A stretch of DNA of 64,000 bases from Pseudomonadota bacterium (GCA_021325655.1 JAJPGT010000047.1:62001-126000); one strand, 5' to 3'; counted from the stretch's first letter, positions 48,813 through 57,879 are shown. Notes: a model not told the origin generated them from the sequence alone. Translations and numbers: made by a program.

Positions 48813-49403
48813 GCCACGCTCCAGGAAGAACCGCAGCAGGTCGAGGTCCCCGGGCGACTGGCCACAGGCGGTGAGCATCGCTGCCACCTCGCTCCGATGC
48901 TGCGTGCCGTGGTTGGCCACGTGCAGCAGCATCTGCCAGAGCACCTGCCGGAACACCAGTCCGTTCGGGAGCGTGTGCGTGTAGACGCGCTCGGCGTCGT
49001 CCTCGCTCAGCCCGTCGAGGAACGTCTGAGTTGCCCGGGCAACGCTGGACCAGACCTCGCGCACCGAGTCGAGATCGGGAAAGTCGGCCGGGTTCAATGT
49101 CAGGCGGTAGGCCGCCTCTGCTGAGAGCGAGCCGTTCCACCAGGAGAGCCAGGACCGCTGCGCGGAGATCAGGTGCACCAGTGTGTCGCGGATGGAGCCA
49201 CGGCCGGCGGTGCCGGGGGCGAGCCACTGGTCGGGCGTCAGTCTCGCCGCCGCCTCCAGCACCTGTTCGGTCGCCCAGCGGTTGTAGCCATAGAGCGCGC
49301 GCAGCCACTTGATCACCCTCGCCTGTTCCTCCCTGGCCAGCGCGCTCGCTCCCGTTCGCCCCGGTGCGGCGTCCTGCTCGACCTTCGCGACGATAGCACA
49401 CAT
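48795..49403 (-). CDS. DinB-family protein
   Basis: LRALYGYNRWATEQVLEAAARLTPDQWLAPGTAGRGSIRDTLVHLISAQRSWLSWW...QMLLHVANHGTQHRSEVAAMLTACGQSPGDLDLLRF. Confidence 0.85.
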   Translation of the reverse strand: MCAIVAKVEQDAAPGRTGASALAREEQARVIKWLRALYGYNRWATEQVLEAAARLTPDQWLAPGTAGRGSIRDTLVHLISAQRSWLSWWNGSLSAEAAYRLTLNPADFPDLDSVREVWSSVARATQTFLDGLSEDDAERVYTHTLPNGLVFRQVLWQMLLHVANHGTQHRSEVAAMLTACGQSPGDLDLLRFFLERGDRRAG

Positions 49404-49431
49404 GTTCGGAACGGTCGAGGAGCTGGCGGGC

Positions 49432-50613
49432 TTACAGCGCGCGGCGGTATAGCTCGATGATCTCCTGCTCGCTGGGAATGCGCGGGTTGTTGTTCGGGCT
49501 GCCGCTAATCAGGGCGTCGCGGGCCATCTTGGGCGCCAGCGCCATTACCCGCTCCGGATCAAGCCCGGCGCCGGTCAGCGTCGGCACGTTCAGCTCCTGG
49601 CAGAGGCGCCGCACCGCGTTCAGCGCCCAGCGGGCTCCGGCCAACGGATTCGCCGGGTCCTCGGCCAGGCCCATCGCCACCGCCAGCCGCGCGTAGCGCT
49701 GCGGGGCGCTCTCCAGGCTGAACTCCATCACGGTCGGCAGCAGCATCGCGTTCGACAGCCCGTGCGCAAGGTGGAAGTTCGCCCCGATCGGCCGCGACAT
49801 CCCGTGGACGAGCGCGACAGAGGCGTTGCTGAACGCCAGCCCGGCCTCAGTGGCCCCGAGCATCATCTGGTAGCGCGCCTCGCGATCCGTCCCATCACGG
49901 TAGGCGCGGAGCAGGTGGGTGTAGATCCGACGAGTGGCGGAGAGGGCGAAGGTGTCGCTGATCGGATTCGCCCGGCGGGAGACGTAGGCCTCGATGGCAT
50001 GGGTGAGTGAGTCCACGCCGGTGTCGGCAGTCACCTTCGGCGGACAGGAGAGCGTCAGCGACGGATCGACCAGGGAGAGCGTCGGCATCAAGTGTGGGCT
50101 GCCGATCAGCATCTTGACGTCGTTGCGGCTGTCGCCCATCGCGACGAACGCGGTGACCTCGCTCCCGGTCCCGGCAGTGGTGGGGATCGCAACGATGGGC
50201 AGGCCCGGCTGGAGGATGCGGTCCTGCCCCATGTAGTCCTGGATTTCCCCGCCGTTGGTGGCCAGGATCGCGATCGACTTCGCGGTGTCGATCGGGCTTC
50301 CGCCGCCCAGCCCGATCACCGCCTGGGCCTCGGCCTGCTGCAGCCGCGCCAGGCCTTCCACGCAGTAGCGGTCGTCCGGCTCGGTGTTCACCCCCTCGTA
50401 GACGTCCGACTCGACCCCGGCGGCGGAGAGGGCGGCACAGACGCGATCCACGTAGCCGGCGGCGCGCATCACGCGATCGGTAACCACGAGCGCCCGCGAT
50501 ACCCGCAGCCCGCTGATATGTGTCCCCACCTCGTCCACCACGTTCCAGCCGATCCGGAGCAGGCGCGGAGCGCGGAACGAGAACGGCGGTTGATCTTCGA
50601 CCATGGCTGCCAC
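49432..50613 (-). CDS. Iron-containing alcohol dehydrogenase
   Basis: VIGLGGGSPIDTAKSIAILATNGG; PIVAIPTTAGTGSEVTAFVAM; DSLTHAIEAYVSRRANPISDTFAL; ALVHGMSRPIGANFHLAHGLSNAMLLP. Confidence 0.93.
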   Translation of the reverse strand: MAAMVEDQPPFSFRAPRLLRIGWNVVDEVGTHISGLRVSRALVVTDRVMRAAGYVDRVCAALSAAGVESDVYEGVNTEPDDRYCVEGLARLQQAEAQAVIGLGGGSPIDTAKSIAILATNGGEIQDYMGQDRILQPGLPIVAIPTTAGTGSEVTAFVAMGDSRNDVKMLIGSPHLMPTLSLVDPSLTLSCPPKVTADTGVDSLTHAIEAYVSRRANPISDTFALSATRRIYTHLLRAYRDGTDREARYQMMLGATEAGLAFSNASVALVHGMSRPIGANFHLAHGLSNAMLLPTVMEFSLESAPQRYARLAVAMGLAEDPANPLAGARWALNAVRRLCQELNVPTLTGAGLDPERVMALAPKMARDALISGSPNNNPRIPSEQEIIELYRRAL

Positions 50614-50750
50614 CTCGCTGGCGATTGTCCCAATGGTGGGCGCGGCGCCGCCAGACCGTCAAGCCGAGGCGGAACACGCTCGCGGGGTAGGCAGGCGGAG
50701 GCGACTTCTGGCGAGCGAGACCGGCGTGCCGCGTCGCGGCTGGCGCGCGC

Positions 50751-51404
50751 TTACAGTGGCATGGCGTGCTCGGCGTCGAGCCGCTCCAGCCAGCCGCCGG
50801 GAATCCAGTAGCGCTCCTGGTCCACGACGACGAGCAGCCGGGTGCGCCCCCGGCGCTCCACGACGCCGATCTGCCCCGCCAGCGAGCGGCCGCGGGCAAT
50901 GACGCGCACCCGGTCGCCGGGGGCGAACAGGCGCGCCGCCTGGCGCTGCGCGGCAGCTGCGGCGCGCGCCGCCTCGGCTCGGGCGTGGGCAGCGCTGCCG
51001 CGCAGCTTGGCATCGCCACGACCCCGTTCCTCGGGGTCGTCGTACTCGGGGTCGTACAGCCGCGTGGTGCTGGCCTCGTCGAGCAACTGCCGCAGCAACG
51101 CCCAGAAGCGCGGCCCATGGCCTGTGTAGCGCAGGTGGGCAAGCTCGTGCAGCGCGGTGGCGACCAGCGCTCCGGGCCGCCGCCACCCACTCGGGCTGCC
51201 GTCCGCACGGTCGGCCAGGATCCGGAGCACGATCTCCCGCGAGCCGTCCGGGTGGTACAGGCAGCGGCCCCAGGGGCGCATCGCTGCGGTACCGGGGCGC
51301 CAGGTGCAGGCGGGAAGGTGGTGGCGCCGGCGCAGCGGCTCGAGCAGCTTCGCCAGCGTGGCCACCACGGCGCGGCGCGCCGGTGGGTCTGGCGGACCGG
51401 CCAT
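50751..51404 (-). CDS. SprT-like Zn-metalloprotease domain protein with KOW/SH3-like C-terminus
   Basis: ALVATALHELAHLRYTGHGPRFWALLRQLL; C-terminal FAPGDRVRVIARGRSLAGQIGVVERRGRTRLLVVVDQERYWIPGGWLERL. Confidence 0.72.
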   Translation of the reverse strand: MAGPPDPPARRAVVATLAKLLEPLRRRHHLPACTWRPGTAAMRPWGRCLYHPDGSREIVLRILADRADGSPSGWRRPGALVATALHELAHLRYTGHGPRFWALLRQLLDEASTTRLYDPEYDDPEERGRGDAKLRGSAAHARAEAARAAAAAQRQAARLFAPGDRVRVIARGRSLAGQIGVVERRGRTRLLVVVDQERYWIPGGWLERLDAEHAMPL

Positions 51405-51448
51405 CAGCGCGGCGAGGGAGCGCAACGGTGGCTCAGCCGCCACCGCGG

Positions 51449-51772
51449 TCAGGCCGGCTCGATGGTGGCGGTCAGGCCGAAGCCGAGCAGGCGGTCGCGG
51501 TACAGCTCGGCGTGCTCGAGCGGGCAGGTGATGACGACCGCCTTGCCGGTGTTGTGGGCCTCCAGCATGATCGTCACCGCCTTGGTGCGCGACAGGCTGG
51601 GCACCGCCTTCAGCAGCGAGCGGACCACGTACAGCATCTCGTTGTGGTCGTCGTTCCAGAGCAGCACCGACCAGGGTGGGAGGATCTGGGTGCGATCCCG
51701 CTGCTCGGGCGCCACGTCCGGCGTCGCCGGCAGCGTGGTGCCCTCTCGTCGCTTCGACGTCTCGGCCACCAT
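51449..51772 (-). CDS. clpS: ATP-dependent Clp protease adaptor ClpS (start reassigned to 51772)
   Basis: PPWSVLLWNDDHNEMLYVVRSLLKAVPSLSRTKAVTIMLEAHNTGKAVVITCPLEHAELYRDRLLGFGLTATIEPA. SD-like AGGAGCAGA precedes the ATG at 51772. Confidence 0.88.
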   Translation of the reverse strand: MVAETSKRREGTTLPATPDVAPEQRDRTQILPPWSVLLWNDDHNEMLYVVRSLLKAVPSLSRTKAVTIMLEAHNTGKAVVITCPLEHAELYRDRLLGFGLTATIEPA

Positions 51773-52285
51773 TCTGCTCCTCGCAGTGGCAGGCGCCACC
51801 TCGCCCATTTACTATACCGCGGCGCCGGGCTGGGGACACGGGGCCACGGCGATGCCTGGACGCTGCCAGCAGGGGACGTGAAAGCGCCCGTCCTTCGGCC
51901 GGGTGGCCTATCGAGACGGGCGCTTTGACCATTCGGCCTGGCGAGCAAGCCCTGCCACACAGCAACCTTGCAGCCGCTACGCGGTCCCGACCAGTCGCTC
52001 CCGGATCTCTCGTGCAGTTGCCCGTACTCGGGTTCCGGGGTGCGCGCTCGGGATGCCTGCTCACCAGGCGCACTCATACGATACCCCGGGCCAGTGCAGC
52101 GAGCAATCCGCTCGTCCGCTCATTTGGAGAACTGCGAGCACTGTTGCTATCACGGTTCTGTGACAGGCGACCTTGATGGTGCCCGAAGCCAGCCCCGGCT
52201 GGCGTGCCCGGGAATGGCCCCGGATCGGCGGCTGGCGTTTGGTACCATCGAGCCATCCCTGACCAGTATGAGCCAGTGAGGCGGT

Positions 52286-53572
52286 GTGAGCACATCCCAG
52301 TGTCTTCCTCGGCTACGTCCCGTTGAGGTCGTTCACTTTCCAGGCGAAGACGGGCGCCCAGTGGCATGTCTGCGCGACCGGCTCGATCCAGAGGCGCGGC
52401 CGGTCATCATGACCCAGCACGGACTGTTGCTCGCCAGCCTGCTGGACGGCCGGCGCACGCTGGGCGAGGTGCGTGCCGGTTTCCTGCTCCGCACCGGGCT
52501 AGCGCTCACTCCGGAGCAGGTAGCGCAGTTCGTCCAGCAGCTCGACGAGGCCTACCTGCTCGACACGCCGCGTGCGCAGGATCGGTTGGCGGCGCTCCGC
52601 CGCGAGTTCCAGGCGCAGCCTGCCCGCCCCGCAGCGCACGCGGGCGGCGCCTACCCTGGCGATCCCGTAGAGCTGTCTCAGTTCCTCGAAGCGCTCTACT
52701 GTCACCCGGAGGGCCCGGGCGGCCCGCCAGCTAGCCAGCCGCGCCGCGACCTGGTTGGACTGATCGCCCCGCACATCGATCTGCACCGTGGCGGGCCGGT
52801 GTACGCCTGGGCCTATCGGGCGCTCGCCGAATCGGAGCCGGCCGAGCTATACGTCCTGCTCGGCACCTGCCATGCCGGTCTCGGCAGTCTCGTCGCCGCG
52901 ACCAGCAAGCCGTACGACACCGCCTTCGGTCCGGCGCCGACCGACGTCGAGTTCCTGGAGGCGCTGCAGCGCCGCTACGGACGAGACCTCTATGAGGATG
53001 AATATCAGCACCGAGCCGAGCACTCGCTCGAATTCCAGGCGCTGTACCTGCGCTTTCTGGGCCTGGTGGGTGGCCAGTCCCGCGCCCGGTGCGTCCCGCT
53101 GCTGTGCAACGCGCTTCAGGTGCACGTGCCGCCCGGCCAGCGGCCGGAGGCGGTCGACGAGATCGCGCAGTTCGTCGCGGCGCTGCGCGAGACGATCGCC
53201 GCCAGCGGCAAGCGCGTCTGCCTGATCGCCGGGGCCGACCTGGCGCACGTCGGGCCGCAATTCGGCGATCCGCGCGCGCTGACCTCACTGGACCTGCAGC
53301 GGGTGGAGCAGCAGGACCGCGAGATGCTGGAGCTGGTCTGCGCGGGCGACGCGGCGGGGTTCTATGCACAGGTGATGCGCGACGACGACGCCCGCCGCAT
53401 CTGTGGCTTCTCGCCCATCTATCTGCTCCTCGCGACGCTGGATGGCAGCGCGCAGGGGCAGGTGCTGCGGTACGCGCAATGGGTGGATTCCAGCGGTAAC
53501 GGCTCGGTCAGCTACGCGGCGGTCGCCTTCGCGCGCTTGGCCGCGAAGGATAGGGCGCTGCGAGGAACGTGA
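52286..53572 (+). CDS. AmmeMemoRadiSam system protein B (MEMO1-like) with N-terminal extension
   Basis: GGAYPGDPVELSQFLEAL; DLVGLIAPHIDLHRGGPVYAWAYRAL; LYVLLGTCHAGL; AEHSLEFQALYLRFL; LIAGADLAHVGPQFGD. Confidence 0.88.
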   Translation: MSTSQCLPRLRPVEVVHFPGEDGRPVACLRDRLDPEARPVIMTQHGLLLASLLDGRRTLGEVRAGFLLRTGLALTPEQVAQFVQQLDEAYLLDTPRAQDRLAALRREFQAQPARPAAHAGGAYPGDPVELSQFLEALYCHPEGPGGPPASQPRRDLVGLIAPHIDLHRGGPVYAWAYRALAESEPAELYVLLGTCHAGLGSLVAATSKPYDTAFGPAPTDVEFLEALQRRYGRDLYEDEYQHRAEHSLEFQALYLRFLGLVGGQSRARCVPLLCNALQVHVPPGQRPEAVDEIAQFVAALRETIAASGKRVCLIAGADLAHVGPQFGDPRALTSLDLQRVEQQDREMLELVCAGDAAGFYAQVMRDDDARRICGFSPIYLLLATLDGSAQGQVLRYAQWVDSSGNGSVSYAAVAFARLAAKDRALRGT

Positions 53573-53581
53573 AAGAGGAAC

Positions 53582-53630
53582 GCGAAAGTGGCAAAGGGCG
53601 GGGTGACTCCCCGCCCTTTGCCACTTTCGC
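53582..53630. terminator. Perfect 22-bp-stem hairpin between convergent genes
   Basis: GCGAAAGTGGCAAAGGGCGGGG (53582-53603) TGACT CCCCGCCCTTTGCCACTTTCGC (53609-53630). Confidence 0.8.
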
Positions 53631-53656
53631 ACCCGCGAAGCCGCACCCGCGAAGCG

Positions 53657-54889
53657 CTACGGGAGCTGGCCGGATGCTCGGGCTGCGGCGAGCCGGTCGT
53701 ACGCCGGGCGGGTTGTCCCGTCGGGGTTGGTCACCGACCAGTAGTACTGCTCGTTGGTCGGGTCCCAGTATGGCGCGGCCAGGGTCCAGGCGGTCATCAC
53801 CCCGATCCACGGTGACCAGTTGTTGTGGGCCCAGGCATACGCCCGCACCAGGTAATCGGCCTTGGTGTTCTCGTCCACCTGGAACCAGGAGTACTCTGGG
53901 TGGACGGTGTCGGACGTCCAGCCGAACTCGGTGATCCAGATCTGCTTGTCGGCGTCGCCGTGGGCAACCATCTGCGCGCGCACGTCCTCGACGTGGCGGA
54001 AGCAGAAGAAGCGATGTCCGCCGAGCGACGGGTCCGCCTCTACCTGAGCCGGGTCCGTTTCAGGCGCGGCCTTGTAGCCGGCGGCGTGGACCGATAGGAC
54101 GTCGTAGTTGCCCTGCAGCCCGTTCTGGTACATCTGCTCCAGGAAGACGTCGTCCGGCATCGCCGTCTGGTCATTCGTACCGGTCGGGGTAAGCGCACCG
54201 GTCAGGACAGTGATACGGGGGCTGGCGTCCTTGGCCGCGGCGTACGCCAGCTTCAGGAGCTGCACGTACTGGGCCGGATTCGGCGGCTGGTTGGCCCATT
54301 CGCGGGCGATATTGGGCTCGTTCCAGATCTCGATGGCGTGGACGCGCTTCTTGTCCGAGCGGAAGTGCTGGACGAAGGCGAAGATGAAGTCGGCGTAGTC
54401 CTGATAGTTGTCCGGCGGGCTATCGACCGCGCCGTTCTGCCCGCCATCGGCGCGCGCCCAGCTCGGCGTATCGGAGATGCGGGCGATGATCTTCAGGTCA
54501 TGGTCCATTGCCGTCTCGACGATCCGGTCCGCTTCGCTCCAGTCGTACACCTGGCGCTGCGGCTCCATTGCCGACCAGGGCATCTGGAGCTTGATCCAGC
54601 CGAAGTGGGCGTTCTGGACGAGTGCGAAATCGCGGTCCGCGGTGGGCTGGCCGAAGTCCTGTACGACGAAGCCGTACTCGGGGCTGGCCGCCCGGTACGA
54701 CTGGTCCGGCTTCGGCGCAGGCGCCGGCGTCGCCTGCGCGTCAGGTGCGGCGGGCGGCTGGTCCGCGGGCGGTGCCTCCTGGAGCGCCGGGCCGTTTTGC
54801 GGCGCGGCCACTGGCGCGGCGAGCACGACGGTCTGTCCGAGCAGGGTCAGCGCGACGAGCGAGCTGAACAGCGGAAGTCGACGAAACAT
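53657..54889 (-). CDS. Secreted GH39/GH5-like (clan GH-A) glycoside hydrolase
   Basis: Signal-like MFRRLPLFSSLVALTLLGQTVVLAAP; HAIEIWNEPNIAREW; QIWITEFGWTSD; WIGVMTAWTLAAPYWDP. Confidence 0.8.
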   Translation of the reverse strand: MFRRLPLFSSLVALTLLGQTVVLAAPVAAPQNGPALQEAPPADQPPAAPDAQATPAPAPKPDQSYRAASPEYGFVVQDFGQPTADRDFALVQNAHFGWIKLQMPWSAMEPQRQVYDWSEADRIVETAMDHDLKIIARISDTPSWARADGGQNGAVDSPPDNYQDYADFIFAFVQHFRSDKKRVHAIEIWNEPNIAREWANQPPNPAQYVQLLKLAYAAAKDASPRITVLTGALTPTGTNDQTAMPDDVFLEQMYQNGLQGNYDVLSVHAAGYKAAPETDPAQVEADPSLGGHRFFCFRHVEDVRAQMVAHGDADKQIWITEFGWTSDTVHPEYSWFQVDENTKADYLVRAYAWAHNNWSPWIGVMTAWTLAAPYWDPTNEQYYWSVTNPDGTTRPAYDRLAAARASGQLP

Positions 54890-54932
54890 TCCCCCTCCAG
54901 AGGCGAAGCTGCGAAGCATTGGTCTTCCCTGT

Positions 54933-54972
54933 TCGCGGCGGTCGGAAGACCCGGGTCTTCCGACCGCCGCGA
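54933..54972. repeat. Perfect 40-bp palindrome in a same-strand intergenic gap
   Basis: TCGCGGCGGTCGGAAGACCC|GGGTCTTCCGACCGCCGCGA; every base pairs. Confidence 0.9.
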
Positions 54973-54983
54973 GATTGGCGAGC

Positions 54984-56873
54984 CTACTGGGGCTCGAAGG
55001 CGTTGGTCATGTCGGTGTTGGGCAGGTCCCCCGGCCGGTTCAGGCCCAGGGGCATGCCATTGTTGTACTGCTTGTAGAAGATCGACCCCTGCATTTCCTG
55101 GTCGAGGTCGGGCGGGAGGTTCCGCCCGGTGATCACGCTCTTGAAGTAGTCGGCCAGCAGGATGCCACGCGTGCACTGGCAACCGGCGTCGTAGTGCATG
55201 ATCCCGCGCTGGAACCGCAGGTAGATGAAGTTGGCGTTGCTTGGGTCCGGCATCGGGTTCGAGGTCGGCGCCCCGGCCATCTCCAGGTCGAAGCCTGGGA
55301 GCAGGCTCTCGTTGCAGTTGCCCTGCGGGAAGGCATCCTGGCAGGTGACGATGTTGTTGAACGTTGACCAGAAGCGCGTCGGCTGACCGTTGAACGTCTC
55401 TGGCGCGTGAGCGCGCACGAACTCGATGATCGCGGTGTCGTAGTTCGGCGAGCCGGGCTGGGGCGCGGCCTGGGCCACGGCCGGGTCGTAGGCCGGGTAG
55501 GTGGACTGGTTGATCCGGTTGACCGGCATCAGCCCCGGATCGAGCAGGTTCACCAGCCGAGCGTTGCCATCTGGCCCGATCTGGACGATCTGGCGCTGGA
55601 AGAACTGGGTCATGAACCCCTGGAACAGGAAGGTTCGGGAGACCGGGAAGCCGAACGTATTCAGCTTGCCGCGGTGCTGAAAGTAGTCCCAGATCTTGTC
55701 GTTGTCCACCCGGAAGCCGGTTTCCACGAAGTAGCGGTTGTCGTGCACGGCGGGCGGGCCGGGCGTCACCGTGGGAGCCGGCGTGGGGGTGGCGGTGGCG
55801 GCCGGGGTCGGGGTCGCCAGGCCGCTGATCGTCAGGTCGCCGCCACGGATGTCGCCGTTGTGGGCGTCGTCCTGCCAGACGATCGTCGTCCCGGAGATAT
55901 CGGGCACAGTCTGATCGCCATTCTCGGTATTGACCGGGAACTCGGTGTTCGTCGCCAGGTCGTAGCCCCAGATGTGCGGCTTGCCGCTGCCCTTGCGCTC
56001 GTCCTGCCAGACGACGATGGTGCCAGAGATGCGGGGATTGCCGCGGGCGTGCTGGGTGGTTGAGGAGATCTGGCGGACCGTCTTGTCGTCCGTGTTGTAG
56101 ACGTAGATGCCGGCGTTGTCGCTGGCACCATCGGTGTACACGATGTACGGGCCGCCCACGGCCGGCTCGCGGGCGGTGTGCGTGGAGGTGACCCGAAACT
56201 CCGTGCCGGTGTTCAGGTCATAGCCGAAGATGTCGGTCTTGCCCTGCCCATCGCGGTCGTCCACCCAGGCGACGAGATTGCCGTCGATAGCTGGGGCCGT
56301 GTGGTTGCTACTGCCGGTGGAGATGTCGAACTTCTTGCCGCTGGAGATGTGGTAGCCGCGGATGATCCAGTTGCCTGGCTTGTTGCTCTGGTAGACGACC
56401 GTGTCGCCCGACACCGCCGGGAAATCCTGGTCGCCCGAGTCCTCGTCGATGCTGAAGTGGTCGTCCTTGGCGATGTTGTACCCCTCGATGTTCAGGCCCT
56501 TGGAGCTGCTCGCCTCCGCCCAGACGACGATGTCGCCTGAGATGTCCGGCCGCTTGGCCGATTTGCTGTTCTCGTTGACCTGGCTGCTCTTGTCGGACTT
56601 GTCCAGGTCCCGCATGAAGATGTCGGCGTTGGCGTTCTCGTCGATGTCGGCGCTGGCATTGTTCCGGTAATCCTGCCAGACCACCACCCGGCCGCTGATG
56701 CGTGGGCGGACCTCTGCGGCGCTGCCGGCGCGGACGTCGAACGCCGACACGGAGTAGGTCGCGGCGCGGACGACCGCGGTTTGCTGCCCGATCAGGCTTG
56801 GCACCAGGAGAGCGGCGAGTCCCACGGCAAGTGCCGCTCGCCCAACCCAGCCGCGATGCCAGGCTCCCCTCAT
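54984..56873 (-). CDS. Secreted TolB-like beta-propeller protein with Pro/Thr linker and C-terminal domain
   Basis: Repeated blades (VVVWQDYRNN, IVVWAEASS, TVVYQSNKPG, LVAWVDDRDG, YIVYTDGASD, IVVWQDERKG, TIVWQDDAHNG), linker TPTPAATATPTPAPTVTP. Confidence 0.75.
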   Translation of the reverse strand: MRGAWHRGWVGRAALAVGLAALLVPSLIGQQTAVVRAATYSVSAFDVRAGSAAEVRPRISGRVVVWQDYRNNASADIDENANADIFMRDLDKSDKSSQVNENSKSAKRPDISGDIVVWAEASSSKGLNIEGYNIAKDDHFSIDEDSGDQDFPAVSGDTVVYQSNKPGNWIIRGYHISSGKKFDISTGSSNHTAPAIDGNLVAWVDDRDGQGKTDIFGYDLNTGTEFRVTSTHTAREPAVGGPYIVYTDGASDNAGIYVYNTDDKTVRQISSTTQHARGNPRISGTIVVWQDERKGSGKPHIWGYDLATNTEFPVNTENGDQTVPDISGTTIVWQDDAHNGDIRGGDLTISGLATPTPAATATPTPAPTVTPGPPAVHDNRYFVETGFRVDNDKIWDYFQHRGKLNTFGFPVSRTFLFQGFMTQFFQRQIVQIGPDGNARLVNLLDPGLMPVNRINQSTYPAYDPAVAQAAPQPGSPNYDTAIIEFVRAHAPETFNGQPTRFWSTFNNIVTCQDAFPQGNCNESLLPGFDLEMAGAPTSNPMPDPSNANFIYLRFQRGIMHYDAGCQCTRGILLADYFKSVITGRNLPPDLDQEMQGSIFYKQYNNGMPLGLNRPGDLPNTDMTNAFEPQ

Positions 56874-57013
56874 CCGTCTGCCTCCCTTCTGAGCTCGGTG
56901 AGCTACTCGCCATAGTAACGAGTGATGGCGCGGGCCGGTTACGTCCGGGGGCGCAGCGGCCCATTACGTAATCGCACTGTAATGGCCGACCCCCGCCGCG
57001 TAATGCCCGTGTG

Positions 57014-57160
57014 ATGAACCGACCCGTAGACTCCGCGCCGGAGATCATGCTGCGAGGAGGCGGCCGGGTGACGCTGGACAGCGCCTTGATCCTGCTGATG
57101 ATGCTCGTCCTCGCCCTGGTAGCCACTACGCTGCTGGCGGACGGAAATGATGGGGGCTAA
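57014..57160 (+). CDS. Small single-TM protein (48 aa, or 30 aa from GTG 57068)
   Basis: MNRPVDSAPEIMLRGGGRVTLDSALILLMMLVLALVATTLLADGNDGG*; below the ORF track cutoff, overlaps the start of the next gene by 14 nt. Confidence 0.45.
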   Translation: MNRPVDSAPEIMLRGGGRVTLDSALILLMMLVLALVATTLLADGNDGG

Positions 57161-57386
57161 TCGGTCGGCGCACGACGAGCGCCGGATCCGGATGTTTGTC
57201 GAGACGATTCCCGCCTTGAGCGAAACCGTGCTGTCGCTCTCGTCCAAGCTGAACGTGAGTCAGCGCACCTGCCGCGCTGTACTCGAACGGCTGGTGGAGG
57301 AGGGCTTGGTCAGACGGCGGGACTTTCGCGATATCGAGCCGATCTACTACCGGCCGTGGCGGGACGACGCCCGTACCCCCGTCTAG
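57147..57386 (+). CDS. Small winged-helix DNA-binding protein
   Basis: MFVETIPALSETVLSLSSKLNVSQRTCRAVLERLVEEGLVRRRDFRDIEPIYYRP. Confidence 0.7.
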   Translation: MMGANRSAHDERRIRMFVETIPALSETVLSLSSKLNVSQRTCRAVLERLVEEGLVRRRDFRDIEPIYYRPWRDDARTPV

Positions 57387-57442
57387 TGCGCCCGGGTGGG
57401 CGGCTCGCGCGCGGGTCCGGATCCGTCGTACAAGGAGGCCAG

Positions 57443-57856
57443 ATGCTCGTTCATACGCACCAGCGCCGTGTTCTCGTGGTGGACGCCAGCGCGGTGATCC
57501 GGCGGGTGCTGAGCCTGATCTTGCAGGGCGAGGGGTATCAGGTCCACCTCGCCGCGGGTGGACGCGCCGCCCTCGCCCTGGCCCGCGAGCTTCGGCCGGA
57601 TGCGATGACGCTGGACCTGGGGCTGGAAGACCTGGATGGTCGCGAGGTGCTGCGCCGCCTCAAGGAAGACCCGGCGACGCGGGCGATCCCCATCGTCGTC
57701 ATCTCCGCTTATCCAGACACGCTCTCAGAGGTGGAGCGTGGCTACGCCGCGCAGATTATCGTCAAGCCGTTCGACGTTGACGACCTGCTCAACGGCGTCA
57801 GCCGCGCTGTGGGGGTCGCCACGACCCGGCCGGACCTGCGGCGCCGCCTGAATTAG
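57443..57856 (+). CDS. Response regulator receiver protein
   Basis: RVLVVDASAVIRRVLSLILQGEGYQVHLAAGGRAALALARELRPDAMTLDLGLEDLDGREVLRRLKEDPATRAIPIVVISAYPD...IVKPFDVDDLL. Confidence 0.88.
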   Translation: MLVHTHQRRVLVVDASAVIRRVLSLILQGEGYQVHLAAGGRAALALARELRPDAMTLDLGLEDLDGREVLRRLKEDPATRAIPIVVISAYPDTLSEVERGYAAQIIVKPFDVDDLLNGVSRAVGVATTRPDLRRRLN

Positions 57857-57879
57857 CCGCAGGCGGTGCAGGTTCGACG

